A stretch of DNA of 64,000 nt from contig OZ025731.1 of the NCBI GenBank assembly GCA_964019335.1, forward strand, positions 188,501 through 252,500. Reading direction: 5' to 3'. This DNA comes from Diplonema japonicum. Taxonomy: Eukaryota > Euglenozoa > Diplonemea > Diplonemida > Diplonemidae. Positions within the stretch are counted from its first letter, which is position 1; each line of letters begins with the position of its first letter. Below, one piece after another: positions 11,550 through 21,728 of the stretch. A program made the translations under genes and the position numbers. The notes beneath the pieces are model-generated. The model was not told the origin of the DNA. It searched no databases and saw only the letters and a list, made by a program, of their open reading frames with translations.

Positions 11550-12524
11550 TAGAGATGCTGAGAACGATACAACTCAGAAGACCAAAAAAAGAAGAAGAAA
11601 AAAAAAAAAAAAAAAGAGTGTTACTTGTATTAAAAAAAGAAAAAAAAAGAAAAGTGTTTTTATCTTTTTTTTTTTTTTTTTTTTACCTGTCTTTCCCTTT
11701 CGCTCTTGGTACACCCCCCTTTTTTTTATCTTTATGTTTGTCTTTCCCTTTCCACATCTCTAGCCTATTTTTTTATTTTTATTTTTATTTTTTCTTGCTT
11801 CAGTTAAAAGAACTTATAACCACACTTTTGATTGTGTTTTTTTTTCTTCTTCTCCCCCCCCCCCCCCCCCCCAGAATTCGGGAGCTGCGAAAAAACTAAT
11901 TGAGGGCCACAACAGAGTTATCTCAACTGGTGTACCAGCAGACAGTTGAGTCGCTTCCATTTCTCGTTGATACTTGTGAAGTGAATTATGCTTCTGCGAG
12001 AGGTGTGGTAAGACGAATCCCCAGATGAACAGGACTTTGGTGTCTTCGGGTGTCTTGTTGCAGGGACGAAGTGTGGAAAGGTTCCCACCACCCTTGCATC
12101 GCTCTGCTCTGTTCACGACCTTCACCCGTACAGATGACAGATGAACTACAGGGGGAGATACCTTTACCCCCCAGTGCATAATAAAGACAACATGATGAGG
12201 ACTATTCCTTCAAACGTTTCCTGTTAGCTTGATCGACCAAGATGACACATTTTAACACTCAGCTCACTCTGATGATTTGGGAGGAGAGAACGAAGAAACA
12301 TGATGACAGAAATCTGGATCCAATACGGACGACCCCCTTTTTTTTAAAAAAAAAATGGGCCCGGCTGAAAGATAAACCCTTATTTCAAAACCGAGCTTTT
12401 TAACAGCCTGATTCACTTTCTCTTTTCCAAAGGTAGAAAAATCCCAGCAGACAGTTGAGTCGCTTCCATTTCTCGTTGATACTTGTGAAGTGAATTATGC
12501 TTCTGCGAGAGGTGTCATTATTTA
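11550..12524. repeat. Intergenic DNA with R3, R2 and R1 repeat copies
   Basis: No gene is seen. After homopolymer DNA (A-runs, T-runs, a C-run at about 11856-11872), the sequence holds R3 at 11938-12089 joined to R2 (12088-12273), then R1 (12299-12419) and a truncated R3 (12447-12514). The order R3-R2-R1 is the same as at 3006-3488. The truncated R3 stops exactly where the composite element begins. Confidence 0.75.
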
Positions 12525-13194
12525 TTTTATTTCACTCTTCAGAAATTACTTCACGCACTGGGGGCCCATTACTTCACGCTAAGTCTCATTACTTCACGGT
12601 GAAATAATGGCCTGTTTTCCGTGAAGTAATAGGGGGTTTCCGTTAAGCTCGGTAGGCCGATTTTTGCCTCGGTTCGGTTCTACTTTTTCCTCTCAGTTTG
12701 CTATTTCCCCCCAGGTTCAGCTCAATTGGCCAACTTTTGCCTCGGCTCAGTTCCAAGTTGGACTACTTTTTCCCAGTTTCTGGGGGTAACTCTTCTGTGG
12801 GTAAGGGTAACTTAGTCAGCTTACCCAAGCTCCCCAAAAGACTTCAAAATACCGAAGCAGCAGAAAAAAAGGAGCCAGCGGCCGCGCTAGGTATGGGAAG
12901 GCCTGATTAGAGATGGTGACAGTGGCAATGCCAGCGACAGCGGCAGCTACAAAAGGAGGAAAAACAACTTGTATTGTAACCTTTGTAACCCCTCTCTTCC
13001 CTTGTCACCCTGTTGTGCCCCTCGTGGTGAAGTAATTTCAGAGTGTCGTGAAATAAAACCACTTACCTACCGCCAAGTAATGCTTTACCGAGCTCTCGGT
13101 TCCACATTTTACCGTCGAGGGCCCTGCTGGACGGTAAAATGCGGAACCTCGAGGTAACGGTAAAGTCATTACTTGTTGGCAGTAAATAGCTATT
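12517..13194 (-). mobile_element. Composite inverted-repeat element A
   Basis: A TIR module (12525-13058) has ends TTTTATTTCACTCTTCAGAA (left) and the reverse complement of TTTTATTTCACGACACTCTG (right), both continuing into AAATTACTTCAC. Inside the left end the word ATTACTTCAC recurs in both orientations (12540-12640). A 109-bp hairpin (13072-13180) follows, then the terminal sequence AGTAAATAGCTATT to 13194. The same two-module plan occurs, in the opposite orientation, at 37405-38317 and 55727-56154. No transposase is seen. Strand is assigned relative to those two copies. Confidence 0.65.
13072..13180. repeat. 109-bp imperfect palindrome in element A
   Basis: The left arm begins GCCAAGTAATGCTTTACC and the reverse complement of the right arm begins GCCAACAAGTAATGACTTTA. 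Both arms converge on CATTTTACCGTC around a GAGGGCCCTGCTG loop. It would form a long stem-loop in single-stranded DNA or RNA. Confidence 0.8.
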
Positions 13195-13460
13195 GTTTTC
13201 TTTTCTTCTTTTCCTGGCGAAACACACATGATGACAAACCCAAACCCATCGGTGTGTACGAATTCTGATCTTCTGAATTGAGGACAACTTCTTCTTTCGA
13301 CGGGCGGACTGACCTTTTCTACCAAGCTTTCTTCTTTCTCATTGGCCCTGAACTGATGACTGGTTTTCCCGACAAGTAAACTAACATGGGGCGGGCTTGT
13401 TGTGGATTTAACCGCTAAAACAGATACACGCTGAGAAAAAAAGAGAAAAAGAAACCAACA
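13195..13460. other. 5' flank of the second Cys-rich gene copy
   Basis: Bases 13227-13313 match 2517-2604 downstream of the first gene copy. From about 13340 the sequence is a diverged version of 730-879 (for example GCTAAAACAGATACA occurs in both), ending in an A/G-rich leader. Confidence 0.65.
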
Positions 13461-14474
13461 ATGCAGATGCTGTACCTTGCTCTTTTCGCTGTGGGTGTGG
13501 CGGTATCGGAAGGAACGGAGCAGAACGCGCAGGAGGACCGTGTCGGGGAGAAGGTGGCGGAGGATGTGTCGAAGGGGGCAGTGAGCGCGAACATGCTCGG
13601 GGGGACCTTGTGGGATTGGGACCGATGCGTGGCGGAGCCGTGCAAGGAAGGGGAGGGGGACTGCGACTCGGATGCGGAGTGCAAGGCTGGGCTGACGTGC
13701 GGGCACAACAACTGCAAGACGATGCACCCTGCGGAGGCGGACCTGTACATGACGTACGCGGACTGCTGCGAGGTGATGCAGCCCTTCCACCTGGACTACT
13801 GTCAGGAGAAGCCTGGCTGTGGGTTCGGGGTCGGGGACTGCGACGACGACGACCAATGCGGAGCAGGGCTGGTGTGCGGGTACAACAACTGCAGGGCGAT
13901 GCACGCGAGGACGGACCCCGTGTTGATCCACCACAGAGCCGACTGCTGCACAACTTGCGCGGCTGTGACTGTGGTGCTGGACGGGATCCCCACCCCTCAA
14001 CCCCCGATGTCCTTCGTCGGCGGGAAGCTCGTGACAGCTGAGAGGACGCTCGCGAACCCTCCGAGTGTGCTGGCGGGGTCCGTGGTCCACAGCCTCCCGT
14101 CCCTCTTGTCCGACGATGAGATCAAGCTGGAGTGCTGTGCGAAGAAGAACACCCCGTGCAACTTCTTCGTTGCGGTCTACCACTGCCCCCCTTGCTCCGC
14201 CACCGCCAACGGCGGCATCCCCAACTTCCTCGCTTCCCAAGGATGGAGCGGCTCCTCCTGCGCTCCGATCTTCACCCCCGCTGGCTCCTCGCAAGCCCAG
14301 ACCATGACGGTCTTCCAGAAGACCCTCCAGGCGGGCGAGGACCTCACCATCCCCCTCTCCACAGCTGCCCCTCATGTTGCCGTCTTCACCACCACTGGGG
14401 GTGTCGGGGATTGGTGCCCCAACAGGGTGGCCACCGGCACCAAGGGTCCCAACAGACCTTGCGTGTGCCTTTGA
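13461..14474 (+). CDS. Secreted Cys-rich protein, two CDC-type repeats (copy 2 of 2)
   Basis: The predicted 337-aa product is identical to that of 880-1893: signal peptide, two GDCDxDxxC modules, then a C-terminal Cys region. The DNA of the two coding regions also looks identical, and identity continues about 140 bases past the stop codon. By contrast, the 5' flank beyond the A-rich leader is clearly diverged, and the 3' flank has lost about 50 bases present after copy 1. This points to recent gene conversion or very recent duplication. Function unknown beyond being secreted and disulfide-rich. Confidence 0.85.
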   Translation: MQMLYLALFAVGVAVSEGTEQNAQEDRVGEKVAEDVSKGAVSANMLGGTLWDWDRCVAEPCKEGEGDCDSDAECKAGLTCGHNNCKTMHPAEADLYMTYADCCEVMQPFHLDYCQEKPGCGFGVGDCDDDDQCGAGLVCGYNNCRAMHARTDPVLIHHRADCCTTCAAVTVVLDGIPTPQPPMSFVGGKLVTAERTLANPPSVLAGSVVHSLPSLLSDDEIKLECCAKKNTPCNFFVAVYHCPPCSATANGGIPNFLASQGWSGSSCAPIFTPAGSSQAQTMTVFQKTLQAGEDLTIPLSTAAPHVAVFTTTGGVGDWCPNRVATGTKGPNRPCVCL

Positions 14475-14827
14475 GAGGGAGGGAGAGAGGGAGAGAGAGT
14501 GAGGCGTGCCAAATAGAGTTTCTGAAAACCCTTTCTCCCCCGTTCGTCTTCTCTCAGCAGAAGGGCGGCAGTGGAGAAAACCTTTATTCTATGATTTATC
14601 ATTCCTCTGGAATGTCCCTTTTCTTTCTTTCTTTTTTTTTCTTTCTCATTTACTTACCTAAGTTAACTTCCTCTCTTCTTTTTTTCTGCCGCACGAAGCA
14701 GCAGGGATTTGTTGATGGAGCTTCCAAAAAAAATGCGAAAGCTACTGCGCCCCTGTTCTCTTCTTCTATTCCCCCCTCTCCCCTACGCCGAAGTTATGCA
14801 AACAAACAGGTATCTAGCTCCAGAACA
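14475..14827. other. Intergenic, 3' flank of duplicated gene
   Basis: No gene is seen. The first 140 bases copy the 3' flank at 1894-2045. The stretch ends in a pyrimidine-rich segment and ACAAACAG (14802-14809), an acceptor-like site 18 bases before the next start. Confidence 0.6.
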
Positions 14828-17800
14828 ATGGTCGCGATGAAGGGGTACTGCATAGGAAAGGTGCTCGGGTCGGGTTCCTTTGGGTCGGTGAGGCAGGCGA
14901 AGAAGGACGGGGTGACGTACGCCATAAAATTTCTGAAGGGTGAATCACATCTCGAAGCGAACAAAGGGCTAGAAGAGGCGATGCTGCTGAGCGCCATGCA
15001 ACACCCGAACATTGTGAAATTCCACAACGTGTTCCTCACGGGAACCTGCGTGTGCATTGTGATGACCCTGTATGAGGGAACCCTGACAGATTTACTGGCG
15101 CATCAGACCAAACAAGGCAACAGGGGCTTAAACGAAACGACAGTGCGGCGAATGCTAAGCGACGTTTGCAGTGGGCTGTCATACTTACACAACAAGCAAA
15201 AAGTGATTCACCGCGATGTAAAACTGGACAATATTCTTGTTGAGAGCAGAGGCGACAAAAAGATTTTCGTTCTCGGGGACCTCGGTGTAGGAAGAAAGGT
15301 CTCGAGTGAAGAAGAACTGATGAAAACCGAAACAGGAACCGTCTTCTTCATGGCACCGGAATGTCCCGTCGTTGGTGGTGAAGGCTACCATTTCGCGTCG
15401 GACTTGTTTTCAGCAGGGGTAACAGCTTGCCTGTGTTTGTTCGGGATGTCCGTGATGCTCGGCGACAAGATCAACAACCTTCGCGCAAGCACGGCGAAAC
15501 GAGAAGCTGTGTACTTTGAAGTTAAAAAGCTTCTCGACAACTACCTCACCAACAAGGTTCTCAGTGTTGTAATCTGGGGACTGCTGCACCCCGACCAAAA
15601 CAAGAGAATGACCAGCTCACGCGTTCTCGCAATGTTCGGCGGCCCGCAAAACGAAAACGATGAACTCGGAATCGAGTCCACCGACGGAACACTCGAGGAG
15701 TTCAGGACGAAACTACACTCTACAAAAAACAAACTAGAAACAACCGACATCATGCTTCTAGACGAGGAGGACGTGGTAGCGCAGGCAACCACACTGCGCG
15801 CACGTATTAAAACCGAGTTCGGCAGCACACAAGAAGCGGTGTTGGAAAAATTGCGGGAGAGGGAAACACAACTCCTCCAAGAGGTAGAACAGTGGGAAAG
15901 CGAAGGAAGGGAAAAAGCACGCGCCTGCAGCAAGCAAAAAGAAACCATCCGCTCTCTCACGAAAACAGCGGCCGTCCTGCTACGCAGCGTGCCCTCTCGC
16001 GCAAAAGAAATCCACACGGCTGCAGCAGAACTAGAAAAGCAAGCCGAAGCAGCCACAGTGTTGAACCCCGAACTACAGGCCCACCACGACCTGACTCTGA
16101 CAACACCTCCCAGCGATACAATTCTGCACAGCGTGCAACAGTACACATCCGCTTCAATGGTTCAACCACACAATACAGCCTTCTCCCTCATGCTGCAGAG
16201 AGACACACTCAAAGCGGAATGGCTGGAAGGCTTCGAGTACATACTACTTTCTGCCAACAAGAACCGCACATGGATCCACCAACGCGCCTCAATCAACACA
16301 CTCCAAACAAATGAGGAATCCAACAGAACTGAAATCGAAACACAGCGACAGCAGGATCTAGAAGGGTTCCTCTCGAACATGCAGATCGATGTCAAATACT
16401 GCGACCTCGAGATGCTTTCAAAGACACACGACAAGACTACTCTCCCGAAATCCCTTGTAATCGATTTCACAGAAGCGCCTGAAGTGTATGTGGCTAAAGA
16501 GCATGTTACGGGCTTCCATCATGTAAAGCTGAAGGGTGTTCAAAGCAATATTTCAAACGGGTTCTTAGCGGACTCGCAGGAGATGAAATCGTTGACGGTT
16601 TCCCTCGACCGGGCCGTGAGCATCGGCGACAAATTTTTGACGAAATGCGGGGGTTTGTTGTCGGTTGCGCTCGCCGGTTCTGGAAGCGTCACCGGAATCG
16701 GCGACAGAGCGTGCGAGGACTGCAGCAAGCTCGAAAAGATCGAATTCAACGTCGCCGTCAACGCAGTTAAAATCGACAATTTTTTCATGACGCGATGCAG
16801 CTCGCTGAGAAGCATCGATCTCGGTGTCTTCTCAAACGTAAGATCCATCGGTGACTTCTTTCTGTACGGGTGCCGTTCACTCCATGAAATCGATCTTTCC
16901 GCGTGTGTTAACGTGACAACTATCGGCGCGTCATTTCTCGACGAATGCAGCGGTTTAAAAAGCATAGACCTCAGCGCGTTTGGCAACGTGGAGGTCATCG
17001 GCGATGACTTTTTATGCAGGTGCGGAGCATTGGAAAAAGTTTCCATGGCGGAGTTCGCACGCACAACCGTGATCGGAAATTCATTTTTGAACAGTTGTAC
17101 AGAACTTCTCAACATCGATATTGCGTCATTCACGCGCGTGTCGCACGTCGGGAAGGAGTTTTTAAGAGGATGCGAGAAGCTGGAACATGTTGATCTCAGC
17201 ACGTTGAAAACCATTACTGTTATAAACGATTACTTTCTGTGTGAATGCCGTTCGCTTCGAAACGTCAGCGGTCTGTCTTCCCTCACACGTGTGACAGCAG
17301 TTGGGATCAATTTTCTGTGCGGGTGTGAACGCTTACAGCATGTTGATTTGTCATCCTTCACCAACGTTACTGAGGTTGGAGACGATTTCCTCTGTCGCTG
17401 CGATGCCCTGCAAAGGGTCGACCTTCGTTCGTTTCGAAAGGTTAACGCTGTCGGGAATTCGTTTTTGTCGATGTGCCGTTCTCTGGACGAGATAGACTTG
17501 ACCGCCTTGCAGGACGTTACGGTGATAAAGAGCTTTTTTCTATACGGGTGTGTATCCCTTAAAACGATTAATTTGAACGGTTTGGGCCGTGTTACTGAGA
17601 TCAAACACTCATTCCTCGCAAAATGCAGTTCCCTTACCGAAATTGATCTCAAGGTCTTTGTCAACGTTGCTGTCATTGGGGGGTCATTCATGTCCGGGTG
17701 TTTCAAGCTGCGGAGGGTCGACACCACCGTGTTCCAGAAGAATATTGAGATCGGGGATGGGTCCTGGTTCGGGCGCTCTGATCCTGTCGGTGACAATATA

Positions 17801-17854
17801 CTGGCTGTGAAGTCGTTGTTCTTTTCCAACCCCCTCCAAGGCTGGGTTCCCTAG
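14828..17854 (+). CDS. Protein kinase with coiled coil and BspA-type leucine-rich repeats
   Basis: This 1008-aa, single-exon protein starts at MVAMKGYCIGK, just after an acceptor at 14808-14809. Residues 1-280 are a Ser/Thr kinase domain: GSGSFG at 14-19, AIK with Lys34, HRD at 128-130 and Asn135, DLG (not DFG) at 151-153, and MAPE at 175-178. NEK-like features are possible but the family is not certain. Residues about 290-420 are coiled coil. Residues about 540-990 are at least 18 repeats of about 24 residues with the pattern hxxIDLSxFxNVxxIGxxFLxxC, which is the BspA-like (LRR_5) leucine-rich repeat. Such LRRs usually bind proteins or surfaces; here they probably target the kinase. No membrane segment is seen. 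The combination is unusual. Confidence 0.85.
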   Translation: MVAMKGYCIGKVLGSGSFGSVRQAKKDGVTYAIKFLKGESHLEANKGLEEAMLLSAMQHPNIVKFHNVFLTGTCVCIVMTLYEGTLTDLLAHQTKQGNRGLNETTVRRMLSDVCSGLSYLHNKQKVIHRDVKLDNILVESRGDKKIFVLGDLGVGRKVSSEEELMKTETGTVFFMAPECPVVGGEGYHFASDLFSAGVTACLCLFGMSVMLGDKINNLRASTAKREAVYFEVKKLLDNYLTNKVLSVVIWGLLHPDQNKRMTSSRVLAMFGGPQNENDELGIESTDGTLEEFRTKLHSTKNKLETTDIMLLDEEDVVAQATTLRARIKTEFGSTQEAVLEKLRERETQLLQEVEQWESEGREKARACSKQKETIRSLTKTAAVLLRSVPSRAKEIHTAAAELEKQAEAATVLNPELQAHHDLTLTTPPSDTILHSVQQYTSASMVQPHNTAFSLMLQRDTLKAEWLEGFEYILLSANKNRTWIHQRASINTLQTNEESNRTEIETQRQQDLEGFLSNMQIDVKYCDLEMLSKTHDKTTLPKSLVIDFTEAPEVYVAKEHVTGFHHVKLKGVQSNISNGFLADSQEMKSLTVSLDRAVSIGDKFLTKCGGLLSVALAGSGSVTGIGDRACEDCSKLEKIEFNVAVNAVKIDNFFMTRCSSLRSIDLGVFSNVRSIGDFFLYGCRSLHEIDLSACVNVTTIGASFLDECSGLKSIDLSAFGNVEVIGDDFLCRCGALEKVSMAEFARTTVIGNSFLNSCTELLNIDIASFTRVSHVGKEFLRGCEKLEHVDLSTLKTITVINDYFLCECRSLRNVSGLSSLTRVTAVGINFLCGCERLQHVDLSSFTNVTEVGDDFLCRCDALQRVDLRSFRKVNAVGNSFLSMCRSLDEIDLTALQDVTVIKSFFLYGCVSLKTINLNGLGRVTEIKHSFLAKCSSLTEIDLKVFVNVAVIGGSFMSGCFKLRRVDTTVFQKNIEIGDGSWFGRSDPVGDNILAVKSLFFSNPLQGWVP

Positions 17855-18658
17855 GTCCATCCCTTTTTATAAATTCTTCTTCTTTTTTTTTTTTAGGAAC
17901 ATAAAACCATGGGGGAGAATCCGAGTTTTTTTTTTCTTCAGAAAAAAGCAAGAGCCATAGAGATCAAAATGCACGTATTTCAAGGAGAGAAAAGAAAACT
18001 CGGGCGTGCCCACCGGACGAGCTCAGATAAGAAAAAGGGAAGGAGAAAAGAAGGGTGAAGAAAAAAAGTGTAGCTTTTTTTTTAATCCTCCCTGAATTAA
18101 ATAACACACACACACACACACCTTTACTGGGGGGTTTGCAGAATGAATTTTACTGAAACGAATTTTTTTTTTCTCTTTTCTTTTTTCTATTTGAGCCCCC
18201 TCCCCCCCCCCCCCCCACCTCCCCCATTTTAGTTAGTTGTGGGTAGAAGGTTAAGCTTTAGCCTTTTTTAAAAAAAAAAAAAGAAGAATGGCCTTTCGCC
18301 CCTCTTGCCAGGTAGCCTAGAACGGAAGGTCGAAGGGAAAAATTAAAGGAAATAATAATAATAATAAATAAGGAAGTTATATTTTTGTACACAACAGCAG
18401 CAAACTCTCCTTTTCATGACAAAGAGATTACTTGTAAAACACCCATCACTGCATATTTATCTTTCAAAAAAAAATGATTTTATAACTATATGCAACTTGT
18501 GCCGAGCAAAAAAAAAAAAAAAGAAAAAAAAAAAAAAAACCCCTTCACAGCTTTTAAAAAACCTTTTTTTTTGCTCGTGCGAACAACAAAAAGACATATA
18601 GTCATAAAGAATTATTTTTCTTTTTTGATAACTGCCCTTTTGACAACACAAACACAAA

Positions 18659-18690
<32 letters not shown>

Positions 18691-18854
18691 CCGAGCGACC
18701 GATTCAATGAAGCTTTTTTTTTTTTTTTTTTTGTTTCTTCTCCCCCCCTTTTTTTTTGTTTCTTTTTCTTAGGCTTTGCTATCCCACATTGCTATTTTTT
18801 TTTTTTTCCTACTCTATATTCCTTCTACACAGGGAACAAAAAAAAAAAAAAAAA
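17855..18854. other. Intergenic, low complexity
   Basis: No gene is seen. The stretch has (CA)n near 18103-18122, a C-run near 18197-18214, an ATA/TAA run near 18352-18369, and A/T homopolymers. It ends with a pyrimidine tract and CTACACAG at 18825-18832, an acceptor-like site before the next gene. Confidence 0.65.
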
Positions 18855-20643
18855 ATGGAAGGTGACAAACCACCCGAGGAAGCATGGGTCAGGGGGAGGG
18901 ACTACCGAAGAGGACACAAGCTGGGAAAAGGCGGCTTCGGTGTTGTGTACGAGTGCATCAACCTTCGACCGAGACACGGCGAAGGGCTGCAGCTCGCAAG
19001 GGGCGCACTCTTCGCCGAGAAAATCGTGGACCTCCCCTTCATGAACGATCCGCAACGCGTCAGAGATCTCGACCACGAAATCAAAATCCTATCAGAACTA
19101 GAACACCCCCACATCGTCAGATACTATGGAAGCAGCATCTCAGGAAAACAACAAGACCGCTTCCACCTGTTCATGGAGTACGTCCCAGGCGGTTCCCTCC
19201 ATGACATTGTAAGGCAGTTCGGCCTCCTTTCTGAAGTCGTTGTGCAAACCTACACAGAACAGATCTTACAAGCCCTTGACTACCTCCACAGCAGGGGGTA
19301 TATACACCGCGACCTCAAGGCTTCAAACATATTAATATCAACAAGCTCGGTTGTGAAGGTTACGGATTTCGGAACCTGTCACAAGATTATGTCGACGCAT
19401 TCCATGCAAGTTGAAGAACGCCTTGCCGGGACACCGTTTTTCTTCCCACCTGAAAGGGTGTTAGAGCGTAAGATAGGACCGCAAACTGATATTTGGGCGT
19501 TGGGTTGTGTCGTGCTGGAAATGCTGAACGGGAAGGTGCCATTTAGTACCGGTTCGAATTATATGCAGGTTGCGTACAGAGTGGGTAGTGGTGAGACGCC
19601 CCATGTTCCTGCAACGGCATCGCGGGTTTTGAAAGAATTTGTCGGGGAATGTTTCAAACCAGCTGAAGAACGTCCATCTGCAGCAACACTGCTTACCCAT
19701 GCGTTTATCACCGAACCGTTAACGGTAGATGAGGATTCTATTGACACTTCCGACGAGGAGGAAGAAGCAGGCGGGAGTCTTTACGAACGACTGTCTTCAC
19801 CAACATACACCGACACCGGAATTGTTCTTCCGTCAACGCTGAACGAAGACAGCGGTGTGCCTGGGATCAGCAATGAGGTTACAACATTGCATTCTTCATC
19901 GCCAGCACAGTCCACTATCGAACCCGATTCAGCTTTACAAGTTGAAATACCCTCAATTTCATACAGCAAGAAAGCTCTCACGTTGCAACGTATAGTAAAG
20001 CTTGGTTTGAAAGGCGCGTGCCGTTTATTTGGAATCGGGTTTGTGATGAGCCATTTCAACTATTACATGCGGCCCTCTCACGCGAAAGAGCTCTCTCCCA
20101 TTGAAGCCTCTCCTGCGTACAACGGGAATACGTTCTCTCGTGTCGGGCAGGTGGATACAAACAGCAAGCCGCCTCATTCTTTGGGGACAAAAGCTGCAAT
20201 GTGGTTAATTGGGAGATCGGCGCCGCCTGCATATTTAGCATCGCCAGATGACAGGATGCACAATCACTGCGGCTGGAAGCATGAAGGAGGCTTGTCATCC
20301 TCTGAAATGAACCCGTCTGGAAAACCTTTAGAGGTTGTGTATAAACTCCCGAAAAGCAAGAAGCTCATGGTGACTGTAATCGGCATACTGAGCGTCACGG
20401 TATTGGGGAAAAAAAAAAAAAGAAAAAAAAATTTTTTTTTTTTAGGCGCTCGTTGAGCTTATTCTGTTTCTTAAGGAGTCAAGGCGGATGATGAGGGTGC
20501 TTGAAGAGGAGAGTGCTGTTGATAAAAGTGTTTCAGGTACTCCGAGGAGTGTGATGAGCAAGCCTGGTTGTAACAAGGCAGTTGGGTTGTGTAGAGTAGA
20601 GAGGTTCATTAAACATATGAGCAAGCAGCGGCACTGTACCTGA
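18855..20643 (+). CDS. STE/MAP3K-like protein kinase with C-terminal membrane anchor, two exons
   Basis: Exons are 18855-20399 and 20446-20643 (580 aa). The 46-nt intron is GTATTGGGG plus A-runs and a T-run ending TTTAG. The kinase domain spans about residues 15-275: GKGGFG at 24-29, Lys56 in FAEK, HRDLKASN at 151-158, DFG at 171-173, and PPE in place of APE at 198-200. The pattern (GTPFFFPPE, SGLL-type C-lobe) is closest to STE11/MAP3K kinases. The long tail is Ser/Glu-rich. Only after splicing does a hydrophobic segment form (LMVTVIGILSVT joined to ALVELILFLK, about residues 503-525), followed by a basic segment, so the protein is probably tail-anchored. The start follows an acceptor-like CTACACAG and poly(A). 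Confidence 0.82.
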
Positions 20644-21022
20644 GATATGCACCATCACTCGCTTCTCCGATTTTTTTTTTTTGTTCTGTCTAGTTATGAT
20701 TTTCTCGCTTTCTTCTTTCTACTTATCTATCCCGGGCCTGTCTAGTTTTATTTTTATTTGTTCTTGTTTCCATAGCATCCCCCCCCTTCCCTCCCATTGT
20801 TCTCTCGCGATGTGTGCTTGAATGAAAAAAAGATTTTTTTTTCTTACAAAGAGAATTCATCTTTTAGAAAGGAAAAAGAGGGGGGAAAAAAAGGAGAGAA
20901 AAAAAAAAAGAAAGAAAAAAAAAGTTTGTTTGTGCGCACGAGCTGTATTTTTAGCTAATAAAATAACTCATTACGCTGCCATCAACTAGTTTTTTTTTCT
21001 TTCTTTCTTTTTGACAATAGTA

Positions 21023-21060
<38 letters not shown>

Positions 21061-21476
21061 CAGAAACAAAAAATAAAAGCAGGTCCCAGGGAAAGCGGCG
21101 GGTGCACTTGCATGAGGAACACAAGGAAAAAAAAGGGGGGGAATAAAAAAAAATAAAATAAAGGCTTTTAATGTGTTGTTCTTATAAAACCAATAAAGTG
21201 CTGGTATTCCCTGCATGGTAACACACATTTCTTTTTTTTTTTTCTTCCTCTCTCTCTCTCTCTTTTTTTTATTTTTTTTTATTTTCTATCTTGCGCAAGA
21301 ACGAATCTTCTACTTGTCGAAACAAGAAGAAAAGAAAAAAAAAAGAGAAAGAAATCCTACAACAAAAGAAACCCCGAGTTGGTCAGACTCCCAAAATATA
21401 ATAAGGAAAAAAAAAATATAAAAAAAGCCGGACCTTTTCTTACAGCTTATCGGAAGAAAAAAAAAAAAAAGGAACG

Positions 21477-21514
<38 letters not shown>

Positions 21515-21728
21515 AATTGCCCCCTCCTTTTTTTTTTTTTTTACCCCTTCTTTTTTTTTTTTTCGGAGGTGGGCCCTCAAGTTGGATTTGCCCTTAAACA
21601 TCGTCCCCCCCCTTTTTTCATTCCCGCGACCCCCCCCCCCCCCCCAGTTATTTTTTCATTAAAAATTTTTTTTTGTTCCTCCCCCCGACCAAACAACAAA
21701 AAAAAGGAAAAAGAAAAAAAGAAAAAAA
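20644..21728. other. Intergenic, low complexity
   Basis: No gene is seen. The stretch consists of A- and T-runs (long A-run about 21029-21059), a CT run (21247-21262), an AG run (21484-21508) and C-runs. The last 60 bases before the next ATG are an A/G-rich leader. Confidence 0.65.

Noticed and set aside
15541-17829. Minus-strand frames opposite the kinase-LRR gene
   Set aside because: The regular LRR pattern on the plus strand explains the open antisense frames.
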